Source of the DNA: Cohnella terricola
GTDB lineage: Bacteria; Bacillota; Bacilli; Paenibacillales; Paenibacillaceae
Assembly (NCBI RefSeq): GCF_007786475.1
Contig: NZ_VNJJ01000006.1
Span: 238,902-302,901 of the forward strand
Direction of reading: 5' to 3'
Length of the DNA stretch: 64,000 nt
Made by a program: the position numbers and the translations under genes. Below the pieces are notes generated by a model. It ran no database searches. It was not told where the DNA came from and saw only the letters and a program-made list of their open reading frames with translations. The first letter of the stretch is position 1. Each line of letters begins with the position of its first letter. Below are positions 35,701 through 42,704 of the stretch, in pieces.

Positions 35701-37064
35701 GATCGCCAAATACGATCGACAACAACTCTACCAACAACAAGTACGGGGTTGCCTACTCCGACAATAATTCATATGCCGACGGTTTCGCGGCAGTATCGAC
35801 CGACGGCGGTATGACTTGGAGCGCGGAAAACAACGGTATGCGGGATTTAATTTTTACGATTTATAGAGGTCCTACGGTTCCTGTAGATCCTGTAGATCCT
35901 TCCGGTCCTTCGGGTCCTTCGGGTCCTTCAGGTCCTTCAGGTCCAACTTCGCCTGCAGCGCCAACAGAGCTTATTGTAAGTGCTGCGGATTTGGCGAAAT
36001 CGACAGAAAAAACCGTAACGATTCAGATCCCGGACTCCATGTATTCCGTATTGTTGCCGATTACGACGGCAGATCTTATCGGGGACAAGTCGTTAACATT
36101 CGCCCATCAGAAAATGTCCATAACATTCAATAAATCAAACTTGGAGAGCATGAAAGCATTAGTCCCAAGCGAACAGTTGGATGGCGCAAAAATTCGCTTC
36201 ACTGCGAAGAAGGTATCACGAGCAGACATTGAAAATCTGATCCGACAATCTGGTCGCAACGGTTCGGTCTTTTTGACCATCGGAAGTGATGTATATGAAT
36301 TCAGCTTGTCAGTCATAACGAAGGATAACAGAAGCATTCCGGTCACAACGTTTAAGGAACCATTAACATTAACAATCCAAGTTGACCCGAATGTGAATCC
36401 CGATTTGCTCGGCGTATATTATATCGCACTGGATGGAACGATCCAGTACGTAGGCGGTACACTTGTCAACGGGGTTATGACGGCTGCTATACAGCACTTC
36501 AGCTCATATGCCGTATTGGAATACAAGAAAAATTTCACTGACGTTAGCCCGACTCATTGGGCAAACGGGATCATTCACAAAATGGCGGCTAAGCACATTA
36601 TCAATGGGGTTACCGACACGACATTCGTTCCCGATGGCCTTGTTACGAGATCGGAGTTCGCAGCCATGATCGCAAGAGCACTAGTTTTGAGCGCTCAAGG
36701 CGAATCCAAATTCAAGGACATCAAATCTTCGCAATGGTATGCGGATGCCGTTACTGCCTTAAGCGAAGTAGGTATTGTGACGGGACGTGGTGACGATCTG
36801 TTCGCACCTTCAGAGAAAATTACGCGAGAAGAAATGGCGGTCATGATCGTTCGGGCTTACGAGTGGCAGACAGGCAAGAAAATCTCTGAAGCAGGTCAGA
36901 ATTCCTTTGGGGACCATGCGAAAATTAATCGTTGGGCTCAGGATGCTGTAGGGAAAGGCCAACAGCTTGGTTTGATCAGTGGTCGAGGGCATAATCAATT
37001 TGTGCCGCAAGGTATGGCGACTCGAGCAGAAAGTGCGAAAGTGATTTCGGGCTTGCTGAAATAA
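32757..37064 (+). CDS. S-layer-anchored clan-D (GH27/GH36-like) glycosidase with CBM32 and three SLH domains
   Basis: This 1435-residue secreted protein starts at TTG with GGGGGG upstream. Signal peptide to about residue 30. An N-terminal beta-sandwich (~35-300) precedes an alpha-galactosidase-type TIM barrel (~310-640) containing GYTYMNLDCCF, KGMKAGGYAVPF and YVKLDFLDFG, where Asp 464 is the likely nucleophile. A discoidin/CBM32 module follows (~741-870), then a region with LIFTIYRG near its end (~880-1040), a Pro-Ser-Gly collagen-like linker (~1042-1060), a ZU5/DUF4073-like segment, and three SLH repeats (~1260-1435; FTDVSPTHWANGIIHKMAAKHII and two more). SLH domains bind pyruvylated wall polymer, so the enzyme is displayed on the cell surface. 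Substrate is probably a galactoside or related glycan. Confidence 0.87.
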   Translation: MTLSWLKSVALATVLIVGLIPFGAPMTSAAAASSSAVSIEQSGDVVTATNGMLTITYDLSTGKGNFNAGTTRIMSDFYSNYEVDGSTTRINSYDADASTATWSNVGTNGTDKYGTGQMLTITNDFASGSSMVLNLSLYEGKPFALVSMTVNSGTSQTISVMEPIAADNLDIGYGTDKRIYTAPYNNNTDFGVAPVNDFGHSENGYDRPEGLDVKWAPFNGTSYWVAAMFDNTNKHGFIGGAATTFKWKSMEFLSPATSANGPLTGFSLYNAGGTQSGTSVDSDLFFLGYYDDYRDGLEQYGSTYAIGDPRLKWDHGVPMGYNTYYTYYGLVTNESMHAMVDYFYDNLKSLGYTYMNLDCCFRGPSGNGTSDDVRDYANYVHSKGMKAGGYAVPFAIWSGLDEIVPEAPNYTYGDIALRDDNGDPIKTYLSTYIVDATHPGGQAFIRHQMEEYFVNTGIDYVKLDFLDFGMFEGKHYDPTMNGIQAYRLGMQIARDALLSAGDRDIFINESIAPLLPSGYAHGRRSGVDTTIELWDWDTNNKLYSGIERQALNAAASWWTNGTLYEYNDPDMAIPENIANGFNKYPLNESRLKSTIDFLGGGHLILGDNMPFVSEDRYSAYLNPALIDIAKQGMAARPVSMTNITNKLEHSPSLVYSTDRNGDKLVGMSNWNLNGSTTNTVTFSDLGLSPTEQYTITELYSGTNLGAFTGSYTRNQLSGESVILRISTTSSSLPPTPPPVNLAIGMPAAASSEYDNYWYAAWNARDGDEGTRWSASQVDNQWLEIDLQNETDVNRVIIKEDGGGGQYFPNVTWSLQYWDGTDYVNITKGYTLGDKRVIDFPTISTSKIRLYMGKNRFLPSIKELEIYNIPGNTGYIIDQDNSSAPYMKQSDISAGMQRMQTFSITSTSLPKIDVYLYENYVNDVPEDNYYIDIVELDANNQPSKKLFKASLASNNIPGDPTPYSIYPRLTGLDTTKKYGIVLRSPNTIDNNSTNNKYGVAYSDNNSYADGFAAVSTDGGMTWSAENNGMRDLIFTIYRGPTVPVDPVDPSGPSGPSGPSGPSGPTSPAAPTELIVSAADLAKSTEKTVTIQIPDSMYSVLLPITTADLIGDKSLTFAHQKMSITFNKSNLESMKALVPSEQLDGAKIRFTAKKVSRADIENLIRQSGRNGSVFLTIGSDVYEFSLSVITKDNRSIPVTTFKEPLTLTIQVDPNVNPDLLGVYYIALDGTIQYVGGTLVNGVMTAAIQHFSSYAVLEYKKNFTDVSPTHWANGIIHKMAAKHIINGVTDTTFVPDGLVTRSEFAAMIARALVLSAQGESKFKDIKSSQWYADAVTALSEVGIVTGRGDDLFAPSEKITREEMAVMIVRAYEWQTGKKISEAGQNSFGDHAKINRWAQDAVGKGQQLGLISGRGHNQFVPQGMATRAESAKVISGLLK
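35884..35946 (+). repeat. Nine-base tandem repeat encoding a Pro-Ser-Gly linker
   Basis: Unit GGTCCTTCG/A repeated about five times, preceded by two GTAGATCCT units. It encodes (V-D-P)2 then (S-G-P)n between the sugar-binding part and the wall-anchor part of the SLH glycosidase, and is prone to length change by slippage. Confidence 0.85.
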
Positions 37065-37084
37065 CTTTCTCTTAGACAGGGCGT

Positions 37085-37118
37085 AGCCCCTTCCGCAGAC
37101 AACATGGCGGAAGGGGCT
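37085..37118 (+). terminator. Terminator of the SLH glycosidase
   Basis: 12-bp stem AGCCCCTTCCGC / GCGGAAGGGGCT with a 10-base loop, then TTCCCTTT. Confidence 0.85.
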
Positions 37119-37225
37119 TTCCCTTTGTGTAGAGAAATGCCGATTTCATGTTAAACAAAATCTCTAGTACCACCGATAAATGCATATAAGCTCGGATTTT
37201 GACAGAAATGAGGTTATGAAATCGA

Positions 37226-37387
37226 ATGCAAGTTGGAATTGATTTAGGAACGACGAACAGCTTGGTTGCCTTCTGGTCGGAGCAAGGACCTGAAATTATA
37301 CTTAATGTACTAGGAGAGCGTCTGACGCCATCAATTGTGAGCGTTAACGATAATGGAGACATCCTGGTTGGACAAATTGCGAGTTAG
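37226..37387 (+). pseudogene. Hsp70 (DnaK/HscC-like) N-terminal remnant
   Basis: Fifty-three codons from ATG encode an unmistakable Hsp70 start: M-Q-V-G-I-D-L-G-T-T-N-S-L-V-A (phosphate-1 loop), then ERLTPSIVSV and ILVGQIA, before a TAG at 37385. Full-length relatives run to about 550 residues. In a second frame the sequence just after the break reads ELEQLEWQEDF and stops at 37437, overlapping the next gene, which could be the tail of the same chaperone joined out of frame by an internal deletion. The J-domain gene starts 28 bases after the premature stop, so the original unit was hsp70 - J-protein - DUF1266. Confidence 0.8.
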
Positions 37388-37415
37388 AGCAGCTCGAATG
37401 GCAGGAGGACTTCTT

Positions 37416-39359
37416 ATGCACCCATGGAACGTACTGAAGATAGCGCCCACTTCGGATCTCTCTGTAATTCGCAAAGCCTACGCGGCTCAGTTGAAGCTGC
37501 ACCATCCTGAGGACGATCCGGAAGGCTATCAGCGAGTGAGGGAAGCATACGATGCTGCGGTGAAATGGGCGAAGCAGCGGCCCAAAGAATATGAGATCGA
37601 AGATGACGAAGAAGTAGAGGATGACGACACAGACAACGAGGAAGTAGTGGATGACGAAGAAGAGGACGACGCGGACAACGTGGAAGTATTAGATGACGAA
37701 GAAGAGGAAGAAGCTGAGTTCGAGTACATCGATCACAGGCGGAGGCCGAAATGGTATCTGGAACAGGACCTACATTCCTACGGAGACCCGCCTAAGGATG
37801 ATGTACATGCGTTCATGTTGCAGGTTGAAGCAATCTATAACGACTACACAGCGCGGATCGATATCCGGAACTGGGAGAAGCTGCTACAAGAAGATGTTAT
37901 TTGGGACATGAAGCAGCGGTATGCCGTTTCCGGGAGGCTTCTTGAATATTTGAATACGCATTGTTACTTGCCCAAACCAATCTGGAAGTTGCTCATCGAG
38001 ATGATGTTCCAGTGGACAGAAAGCCAGCCCCAGGAGCTGCAGAACCAGTACCCTCAAGTCTATGCCTTCGCCTTTGATTCGTTGAATGCCGCTGCTTATA
38101 TGGGCTATTCGGCGCTTCTGCAAGCATCGATGAATTATGACACATATCTTCGTCATCGCGATATGGCATGGCGAGCCTTGTACAGTCAAGAATGGCATGA
38201 AGCTTTTATTGCGCTGGGCAACGCCTTGAAGCTGTATGACGGTGATCCGGACTTGATTCGTCTTTGCATCGAGTATGCTTGGAAAAGAAACCGATTGAAC
38301 GATGCGATGCAGTGGTGCAATCGGCTGGTCGAGCTGGCTCCGGAGCAATTGGAGGGCTATCTCCAGCGCGCACGTGTCGCGTTCCGTCTTGGTAAGCATG
38401 AGGAAGCGCTGAAGGATCTGACCTACGTACTTGGACAGGAACCGACTCGTATCGAAGCGCTATCCTACGCAGGGCATTGCTACTCACAGATGGGTCAATA
38501 CGAGCAGGCAGAGGAGATGTTCAGGAGCATCCTGTCAATGAATGAGAACGATGCCGACGCCTTCCTATCCTTGACCGAGCTCAACGGGAAGCTTCGCGAG
38601 TCCATCAAGAACAAGCGCATGCCAGGAAAAAAAGCGTACCTGCAGCGCCTGAATCAAGAACTCGGCCGACAGCCGTTTCGTACCAGACTCAACCAAGGCG
38701 TTCGAATGCTAATATCTCGAAGGTGGCTGAATATCGCCTTTATTATTTTCATGCATTTTTGGGTATACCATTCCTTCATGAAAGAGGCCGGCGTAAGCGG
38801 TCCTTTTGCCTATATAGCAGACGCTGCATCCGTCTCGAAAGTCATCGTCGCCTCGCCGGATAAGCTGGAGACGCTGCCTCCGGGGGTACAGAAAGTTAGG
38901 CTGCAAGTAACAAAGGCTTATTTTACAGGATTCGAACAATACTATGATAAAAACAGTAAAACCGTCTTCTATCTAGCGACCGCCGAGGCGGAGAAGCGAG
39001 GGATAGTCGACTCGAACACCGGCTACGTCTGCGTAGGCTTATTAGGCGAGCAGGTCATCTACATCGTGACGAGTTATGAGAAAGCATTGGAAATGTACAA
39101 TAATCACACAGCTGAAGTGGATGGCTACATCCATTCAGAGGTACCGTCTGAATTGAAGAAGGTCTCGGCCAGCAATGTGAGTCTCAAGAGCAGCGCATCG
39201 TATCCCGATCGTTACTTGGACTGGAAACATCAGCAAACGAGATCGGATCCCAAACACGTACCTTTTATAAGCTTTCTGTACACGCTGATCTTGGTGCTAG
39301 GTTATCTCAGATTGTACAGGCTCTATCTAAAAATCGTAAACTACATAAAATATATCTGA
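37416..39359 (+). CDS. J-domain/TPR membrane protein with acidic linker
   Basis: This 647-residue protein starts at an ATG seven bases after AGGAGG; 21 further upstream codons are open but overlap the hsp70 remnant. The J domain (1-52) reads WNVLKIAPTSDLSVIRKAYAAQLKLHHPEDDP: the HPD tripeptide that triggers Hsp70 ATPase is HPE (30-32). An almost purely Asp/Glu stretch follows (60-103), then TPR repeats (~255-405; RARVAFRLGKHEEALKDL, AGHCYSQMGQYEQAEEMFRSIL), a transmembrane helix (~437-456), a ~160-residue domain, and a C-terminal helix (~616-638). Probably a co-chaperone tethered to the membrane. Its obvious partner gene upstream is broken. Confidence 0.82.
   Translation: MHPWNVLKIAPTSDLSVIRKAYAAQLKLHHPEDDPEGYQRVREAYDAAVKWAKQRPKEYEIEDDEEVEDDDTDNEEVVDDEEEDDADNVEVLDDEEEEEAEFEYIDHRRRPKWYLEQDLHSYGDPPKDDVHAFMLQVEAIYNDYTARIDIRNWEKLLQEDVIWDMKQRYAVSGRLLEYLNTHCYLPKPIWKLLIEMMFQWTESQPQELQNQYPQVYAFAFDSLNAAAYMGYSALLQASMNYDTYLRHRDMAWRALYSQEWHEAFIALGNALKLYDGDPDLIRLCIEYAWKRNRLNDAMQWCNRLVELAPEQLEGYLQRARVAFRLGKHEEALKDLTYVLGQEPTRIEALSYAGHCYSQMGQYEQAEEMFRSILSMNENDADAFLSLTELNGKLRESIKNKRMPGKKAYLQRLNQELGRQPFRTRLNQGVRMLISRRWLNIAFIIFMHFWVYHSFMKEAGVSGPFAYIADAASVSKVIVASPDKLETLPPGVQKVRLQVTKAYFTGFEQYYDKNSKTVFYLATAEAEKRGIVDSNTGYVCVGLLGEQVIYIVTSYEKALEMYNNHTAEVDGYIHSEVPSELKKVSASNVSLKSSASYPDRYLDWKHQQTRSDPKHVPFISFLYTLILVLGYLRLYRLYLKIVNYIKYI
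37600..37720 (+). repeat. Imperfect GAY-GAR repeat encoding the acidic linker
   Basis: About 60-base imperfect repeats built on GATGACGAAGAAG and GACAACGAGGAAGTAGTGGAT code for DDEE and DNEEVVD runs. The opposite strand therefore shows an open Ser-rich frame that is not a gene. Confidence 0.75.
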
Positions 39360-39381
39360 TCAACGGGAGGAGGATGAATCG

Positions 39382-40023
39382 ATGAATGAGACCGGCAAGC
39401 TGGGCAGAGATGCGCTAGAGTTGTACAAGAATGCGATCTTATCGTCGAATATTATTAGCAGTAGTAATCATCTGGGCGATTTCTACGCGCAGAATCCGGG
39501 AAGCTGGAGCAACGGGCATGTGAAACAACATCTCGGGGCATTCAACATTAGCGACGCAAATAGCCTCCGACAGCAATTAGAATGGCTAATCACACATGGT
39601 TTCCGGGAGCAGTTCGAGCAGCTTCGTATGTTGCTTGTCGCGATTCCTGAAGCATCGCACGCGACCATTATAGAATCCGAGACGTCCCCTGAGCGTCGGC
39701 GTCAAATGTCTATCGTCCGGGATTATATGTGGCGCGTTTCACCTGCAGGCATTGCGGCCTTTGACTGCTCCACGGCGATGTTTTGCTGCTGCGGGGGTAA
39801 ACAGGTGTTTACTATAGAAGAAGCTGAACACTGGTCGTTCATCGAGCGAATCGTGCAATTAACCAGAGAGCTCTTCTCGAACTGGCGAGATTATCTCATC
39901 AGTCTTAGCATTGGCAGCCAGTTCGCGACGAAGGCAAACGTCGATTACGTTGGCATTAATAAGGCCGTACTGGCGAAGCTGCTAGCGTCCGAGCATAGCC
40001 TGCTTCGCCAGGTTGAATTATAA
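39382..40023 (+). CDS. DUF1266 protein
   Basis: This 213-residue soluble protein has GGGAGGAGG before its ATG and lies 22 bases after the J-domain gene, so they are cotranscribed. It shares landmarks with the DUF1266 protein at 26601: an N-terminal L-G-DFYAQ, the SLRQQLEWLITHGFREQFEQL helix, AAFDCSTAM-FCCCGG around 125-140 in place of AAWDFDRAVNIA, EEAEHWSFIERI and FSNWRDYLISLSIG. A Cys-Cys-Cys-Gly-Gly run is unusual and could bind metal. No function is established for the family. Confidence 0.75.
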   Translation: MNETGKLGRDALELYKNAILSSNIISSSNHLGDFYAQNPGSWSNGHVKQHLGAFNISDANSLRQQLEWLITHGFREQFEQLRMLLVAIPEASHATIIESETSPERRRQMSIVRDYMWRVSPAGIAAFDCSTAMFCCCGGKQVFTIEEAEHWSFIERIVQLTRELFSNWRDYLISLSIGSQFATKANVDYVGINKAVLAKLLASEHSLLRQVEL

Positions 40024-40071
40024 GCAGCCGTCCACTGCGATATGTTTCGGGCGACAGCACTTTAATCATCC

Positions 40072-40431
40072 TTAACACTGTGTTTGAAAATTCGCTTTTC
40101 CTTCTAAGATCGCATGCAAGAATTTTTTCGATTTTCTCAATCGCTGCTGGATATCTTCAATTTCTCTAATTTTTTGTTCAACAATTTTTTTCTTTACGTC
40201 GTATGTTAAATTAAGTTCTTGATTGACTAGCAAGCTTAGCTCCTCTATAGAAAAGTCTACGGATAAAAGTGCCTTCACATCATTTAGAAATTCAACAACT
40301 TCTTCAGAATAAATACGATAATTATTTACATCCCTTTTCACAAATGTGTCTGGAATTAGGTTTTTACGTTCATAGAATCTCAGTGTTGATATGGGCAGCC
40401 CCGTTAATTTTGAAACATCTTTTATTTTCAT
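40072..40431 (-). CDS. MerR-family transcriptional regulator
   Basis: This 119-residue regulator has the MerR DNA-binding domain at residues 1-70 (MKIKDVSKLTGLPISTLRFYERKNLI, then YRIYSEEVVEFLNDVKALL) and a dimerisation coiled coil (~80-110, KKKIVEQKIREIEDIQQRLRK). No metal-binding Cys cluster occurs (a single Cys ends the protein), so an organic or oxidative signal is more likely. GAGG precedes its ATG. It is divergent from the nitroreductase, which it should activate by distorting the 19-bp-spacer promoter described next. Confidence 0.9.
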   Translation of the reverse strand: MKIKDVSKLTGLPISTLRFYERKNLIPDTFVKRDVNNYRIYSEEVVEFLNDVKALLSVDFSIEELSLLVNQELNLTYDVKKKIVEQKIREIEDIQQRLRKSKKFLHAILEGKANFQTQC

Positions 40432-40453
40432 AATAGGACCTCTTCTTATTCAT

Positions 40454-40484
40454 TTGCTATAAACCTAGGTTTATAGTTCATAAT
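40454..40484 (+). promoter_or_regulatory. MerR-type promoter/operator of the nitroreductase
   Basis: TTGCTA (40454-40459), exactly 19 bases, then CATAAT (40479-40484). A perfect 20-bp palindrome, CTATAAACCTAGGTTTATAG (40457-40476), fills the spacer. Over-long spacers with a central dyad are the hallmark of promoters activated by MerR proteins. Confidence 0.85.
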
Positions 40485-40550
40485 GCGAATATGATAACAG
40501 ACGACATACACAATGTCCAAAAATTCAATGTTATCAAAAGGAGAGCTTCT

Positions 40551-41189
40551 ATGTTTAACCATATTCAAAATAACGATTTCGCCAGTATAGTCAAGGGAAG
40601 ACGTTCCGTTCGTCATTATGACGAGAACTTTAAAATATCGAAAGAAGAGTTAAACGAAATGATTTCGGAAGCCAGCTTGGCTCCGTCCTCCGCCAATATG
40701 CAGCCGTGGCGCGTAGTCGTGGTCGACACTCCAGAAGGAAAAGAAAAACTAAGGCCTCTTGTGCGGTTCAATACAGTACAAAACGATACTTCATCGGCCA
40801 TGTTATTAATTTTTGGTGATACCGAAAGCTATTTATATGCTGAAGAAATTTACAATACAGCCGTGGAAGAAGGAAAAATGCCAGCTGAAGTACGAGATCG
40901 TCAACTCGGAACAATTCTATCGATGTATCCGACTCTACCGAAAGAACTCAAAATTGAAGTTGCAAAAATCGATAGCAGCCTCTTTGCAATGCAGTTAATG
41001 TTAGTAGCTCGTGCACATGGGTATGATACGAATCCAATGGCAGGCTTTGAAGTTGACCAAGTAGCTAAAGCATTTGATTTAGATGAAGAACGCTATGCTC
41101 CAGTAATGATTATTTCAATAGGAAAAGCCAAAGAAGAAGGGCATGAGTCAGTTCGATTAAGTTCTGACAAGATTACATTTTGGAGGTAA
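40551..41189 (+). CDS. Nitroreductase-family flavoprotein
   Basis: This 212-residue FMN enzyme starts at MFNHIQN, seven bases after AAAGGAG; 20 open codons upstream lack a site and overlap the operator region. Family motifs: RRSVRHYDENFKISKEELNEMI (FMN phosphate-binding RRS) and LAPSSANMQPWRVVVVD. The C-terminus has VMIISIGKAKEEG. Such NAD(P)H oxidoreductases reduce nitroaromatics or quinones. Regulation by the divergent MerR protein is strongly supported by the promoter layout. The pair is more AT-rich than the surroundings. Confidence 0.9.
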   Translation: MFNHIQNNDFASIVKGRRSVRHYDENFKISKEELNEMISEASLAPSSANMQPWRVVVVDTPEGKEKLRPLVRFNTVQNDTSSAMLLIFGDTESYLYAEEIYNTAVEEGKMPAEVRDRQLGTILSMYPTLPKELKIEVAKIDSSLFAMQLMLVARAHGYDTNPMAGFEVDQVAKAFDLDEERYAPVMIISIGKAKEEGHESVRLSSDKITFWR

Positions 41190-41350
41190 CTTCTGATTAA
41201 ACATTGCGCCGACGGGAAGCGATAGTTCGTCCAATACAAACAGCGACAGCTTCGGACTTTATCTCCTCGTCCATGACTGCCGCTGTTTCTTTCATTTTAT
41301 CGACGAAAAATCCACGCTGTATAAAAACATCGCTTCAGGTAAGTGAATCG

Positions 41351-41935
41351 TCATTGTTTTAATCCTTCCAAGAATACTGCAAGTACCTTCATCGTCTCGT
41401 CCAGAACATTAGGCTGCAGAGACTCGTTGGCAAGCCAGAGCGCCGTCTCATTCAAACCGCCCGAAACAAAATGGGTCATTGCATCAAGGGGAACCATCCG
41501 AAAGTATCCATGGTCCTGCATGGTTCCAAGCTGCTCCCTTAATAAACGCATGGAATGGTTCTTATCCATCTCTCTCCATACTTCCCAGCCAAGAATCGCA
41601 GGGCCGTCGATCAGCATGATACGTCTATTTCGCTCTTCGACAGCAGCCATAATGAATGCGCGGCAACCCAGGTAGAGCTGCTGCCATAGATCTTCACTTG
41701 CCGATGCCTCCTGCTCCACCCTTTCGGCAACCTCCCGCTGGACATCTTCAAGTACAATTCTAAACAATTCCTTCTTGCTGCGAAAATGATGATAGACCGC
41801 TCCCCGCGTCAGATTCGCCTCATGAACGATCGATTCCAATGCCGTATCAGCATAACCGTAATCGGTAAAATGTATTCTGGCGACATCGATCAGCTTACGG
41901 ATCGTTTCCGCAGTCGCAGCTTTGTTTCTTCTCAT
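41351..41935 (-). CDS. TetR-family transcriptional regulator
   Basis: This 194-residue repressor has the TetR helix-turn-helix at residues ~10-55 (ETIRKLIDVARIHFTDYGYADTALESIV, LTRGAVYHHFRSKKELF). The C-terminal ligand-binding helices include ALWLANESLQPN. GGAGA precedes its ATG. It lies downstream of the glyoxalase-like gene on the same strand; the palindrome at 42551 upstream of that gene is the best candidate operator, implying autoregulation of the unit. Confidence 0.9.
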   Translation of the reverse strand: MRRNKAATAETIRKLIDVARIHFTDYGYADTALESIVHEANLTRGAVYHHFRSKKELFRIVLEDVQREVAERVEQEASASEDLWQQLYLGCRAFIMAAVEERNRRIMLIDGPAILGWEVWREMDKNHSMRLLREQLGTMQDHGYFRMVPLDAMTHFVSGGLNETALWLANESLQPNVLDETMKVLAVFLEGLKQ

Positions 41936-41958
41936 AATCGACTAGTTCTCCATTCGCA

Positions 41959-42072
41959 TTACATAGCATCCAATTTATTGTGATCTGCTTGTAATCCTTT
42001 GTCAAACCACTCAAGGAGCCCCGGGTAGTAGGGCTTGATTAAATTGGCTAGCCGTACAGCCAGCTCCTGCAA
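41959..42072 (-). CDS. Possible 37-residue peptide between glyoxalase and TetR genes
   Basis: A TTG start lies six bases after GGGAGG and opens 37 codons (MQELAVRLANLIKPYYPG... ending DAM). It begins 12 bases after the glyoxalase stop, so it would be translated within the same transcript. The sequence is amphipathic-helix-like. I do not recognise it; it could also be the tail of a lost gene. Confidence 0.35.
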   Translation of the reverse strand: MQELAVRLANLIKPYYPGLLEWFDKGLQADHNKLDAM

Positions 42073-42084
42073 GTATTCCCTCCC

Positions 42085-42513
42085 TTATTTCCATATCTCT
42101 TCGGAATATTGGGTACTAAAATCATTCGAGGGTGGGATGACGGTAATGATATCGATCAATACCCCGTTGGGATCGGAGGTAATGAAATGCCGCTGTCCAA
42201 AATCCTCGCTCCGGATATCGAGCTCTAGTGGTAGCTTGGCTTTCCGAATGAGACGTTCGTATTCAGCATCAACATCGTCCACTTCGAAATTAAGAATCAG
42301 CCCTCTTACTTTTGTCCGGTATGCGTCGGGAATGGTCGTATGAGAGGCGTCTAGAATAGCCAATTCATACGGGATGTCATTGCCGGGCATATTCAAGCTG
42401 ATATACCAGTTCGCCTCAAACATCTTTTTGAATCCAAAGTAATCCTCGTAAAATGCTGCCGTGGAAATAACTTGATCTGTTAAAATGACGGGATAAAAAC
42501 TGGATACTTTCAT
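42085..42513 (-). CDS. Glyoxalase/bleomycin-resistance (VOC) family protein
   Basis: This 142-residue protein starts at [10 protein letters not shown], preceded by GAGAGGGG; a longer frame upstream is not supported. VOC features: [23 protein letters not shown], a central [20 protein letters not shown] and the terminal [20 protein letters not shown] proteins either isomerise/cleave small molecules or bind antibiotics. Metal ligands typical of glyoxalase I are not clearly placed. Its adjacent TetR gene suggests inducible detoxification. Confidence 0.85.
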   Translation of the reverse strand: MKVSSFYPVILTDQVISTAAFYEDYFGFKKMFEANWYISLNMPGNDIPYELAILDASHTTIPDAYRTKVRGLILNFEVDDVDAEYERLIRKAKLPLELDIRSEDFGQRHFITSDPNGVLIDIITVIPPSNDFSTQYSEEIWK

Positions 42514-42550
42514 AATAATACCCCTCTCGGTTATGATAGCACCCATTTTA

Positions 42551-42567
42551 ACATACATTCTGTATGT
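42551..42567. promoter_or_regulatory. TetR-type operator
   Basis: Perfect palindrome ACATACATTCTGTATGT (7-bp arms, 3-bp centre) located 38 bases upstream of the glyoxalase-like start. Arms of this type are typical of TetR/QacR-family sites, and a TetR gene is in the same unit. Confidence 0.7.
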
Positions 42568-42601
42568 ATGTAAATAATGTAGTAAATTCAAACCGTTGCC
42601 G

Positions 42602-42645
42602 CTACTTATGATAAGGCTCACCGTATCATAACAAAAAGCGAAATC
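42602..42645. repeat. Dispersed hairpin repeat, copy 2
   Basis: CTACTTATGATAAGGCTCACCGTATCAT-type copy, interrupted by ACAAAA before GCGAAATCT. It lies between the SLH-protein stop and the glyoxalase operator. Confidence 0.7.
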
Positions 42646-42704
42646 TCTTGCACCGCGGCACAATGATTTCGCTTTTGTGTCTAGCTCTCTAATTGGAATC
42701 TGCA

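Noticed and set aside
41197..41334. 45-codon minus-strand frame (FIQRGFFVDKMKETAAVMDEE...) after the TetR gene
   Set aside because: Bounded by stops, no ribosome site, and no recognisable family; possibly a relic but unsupported.
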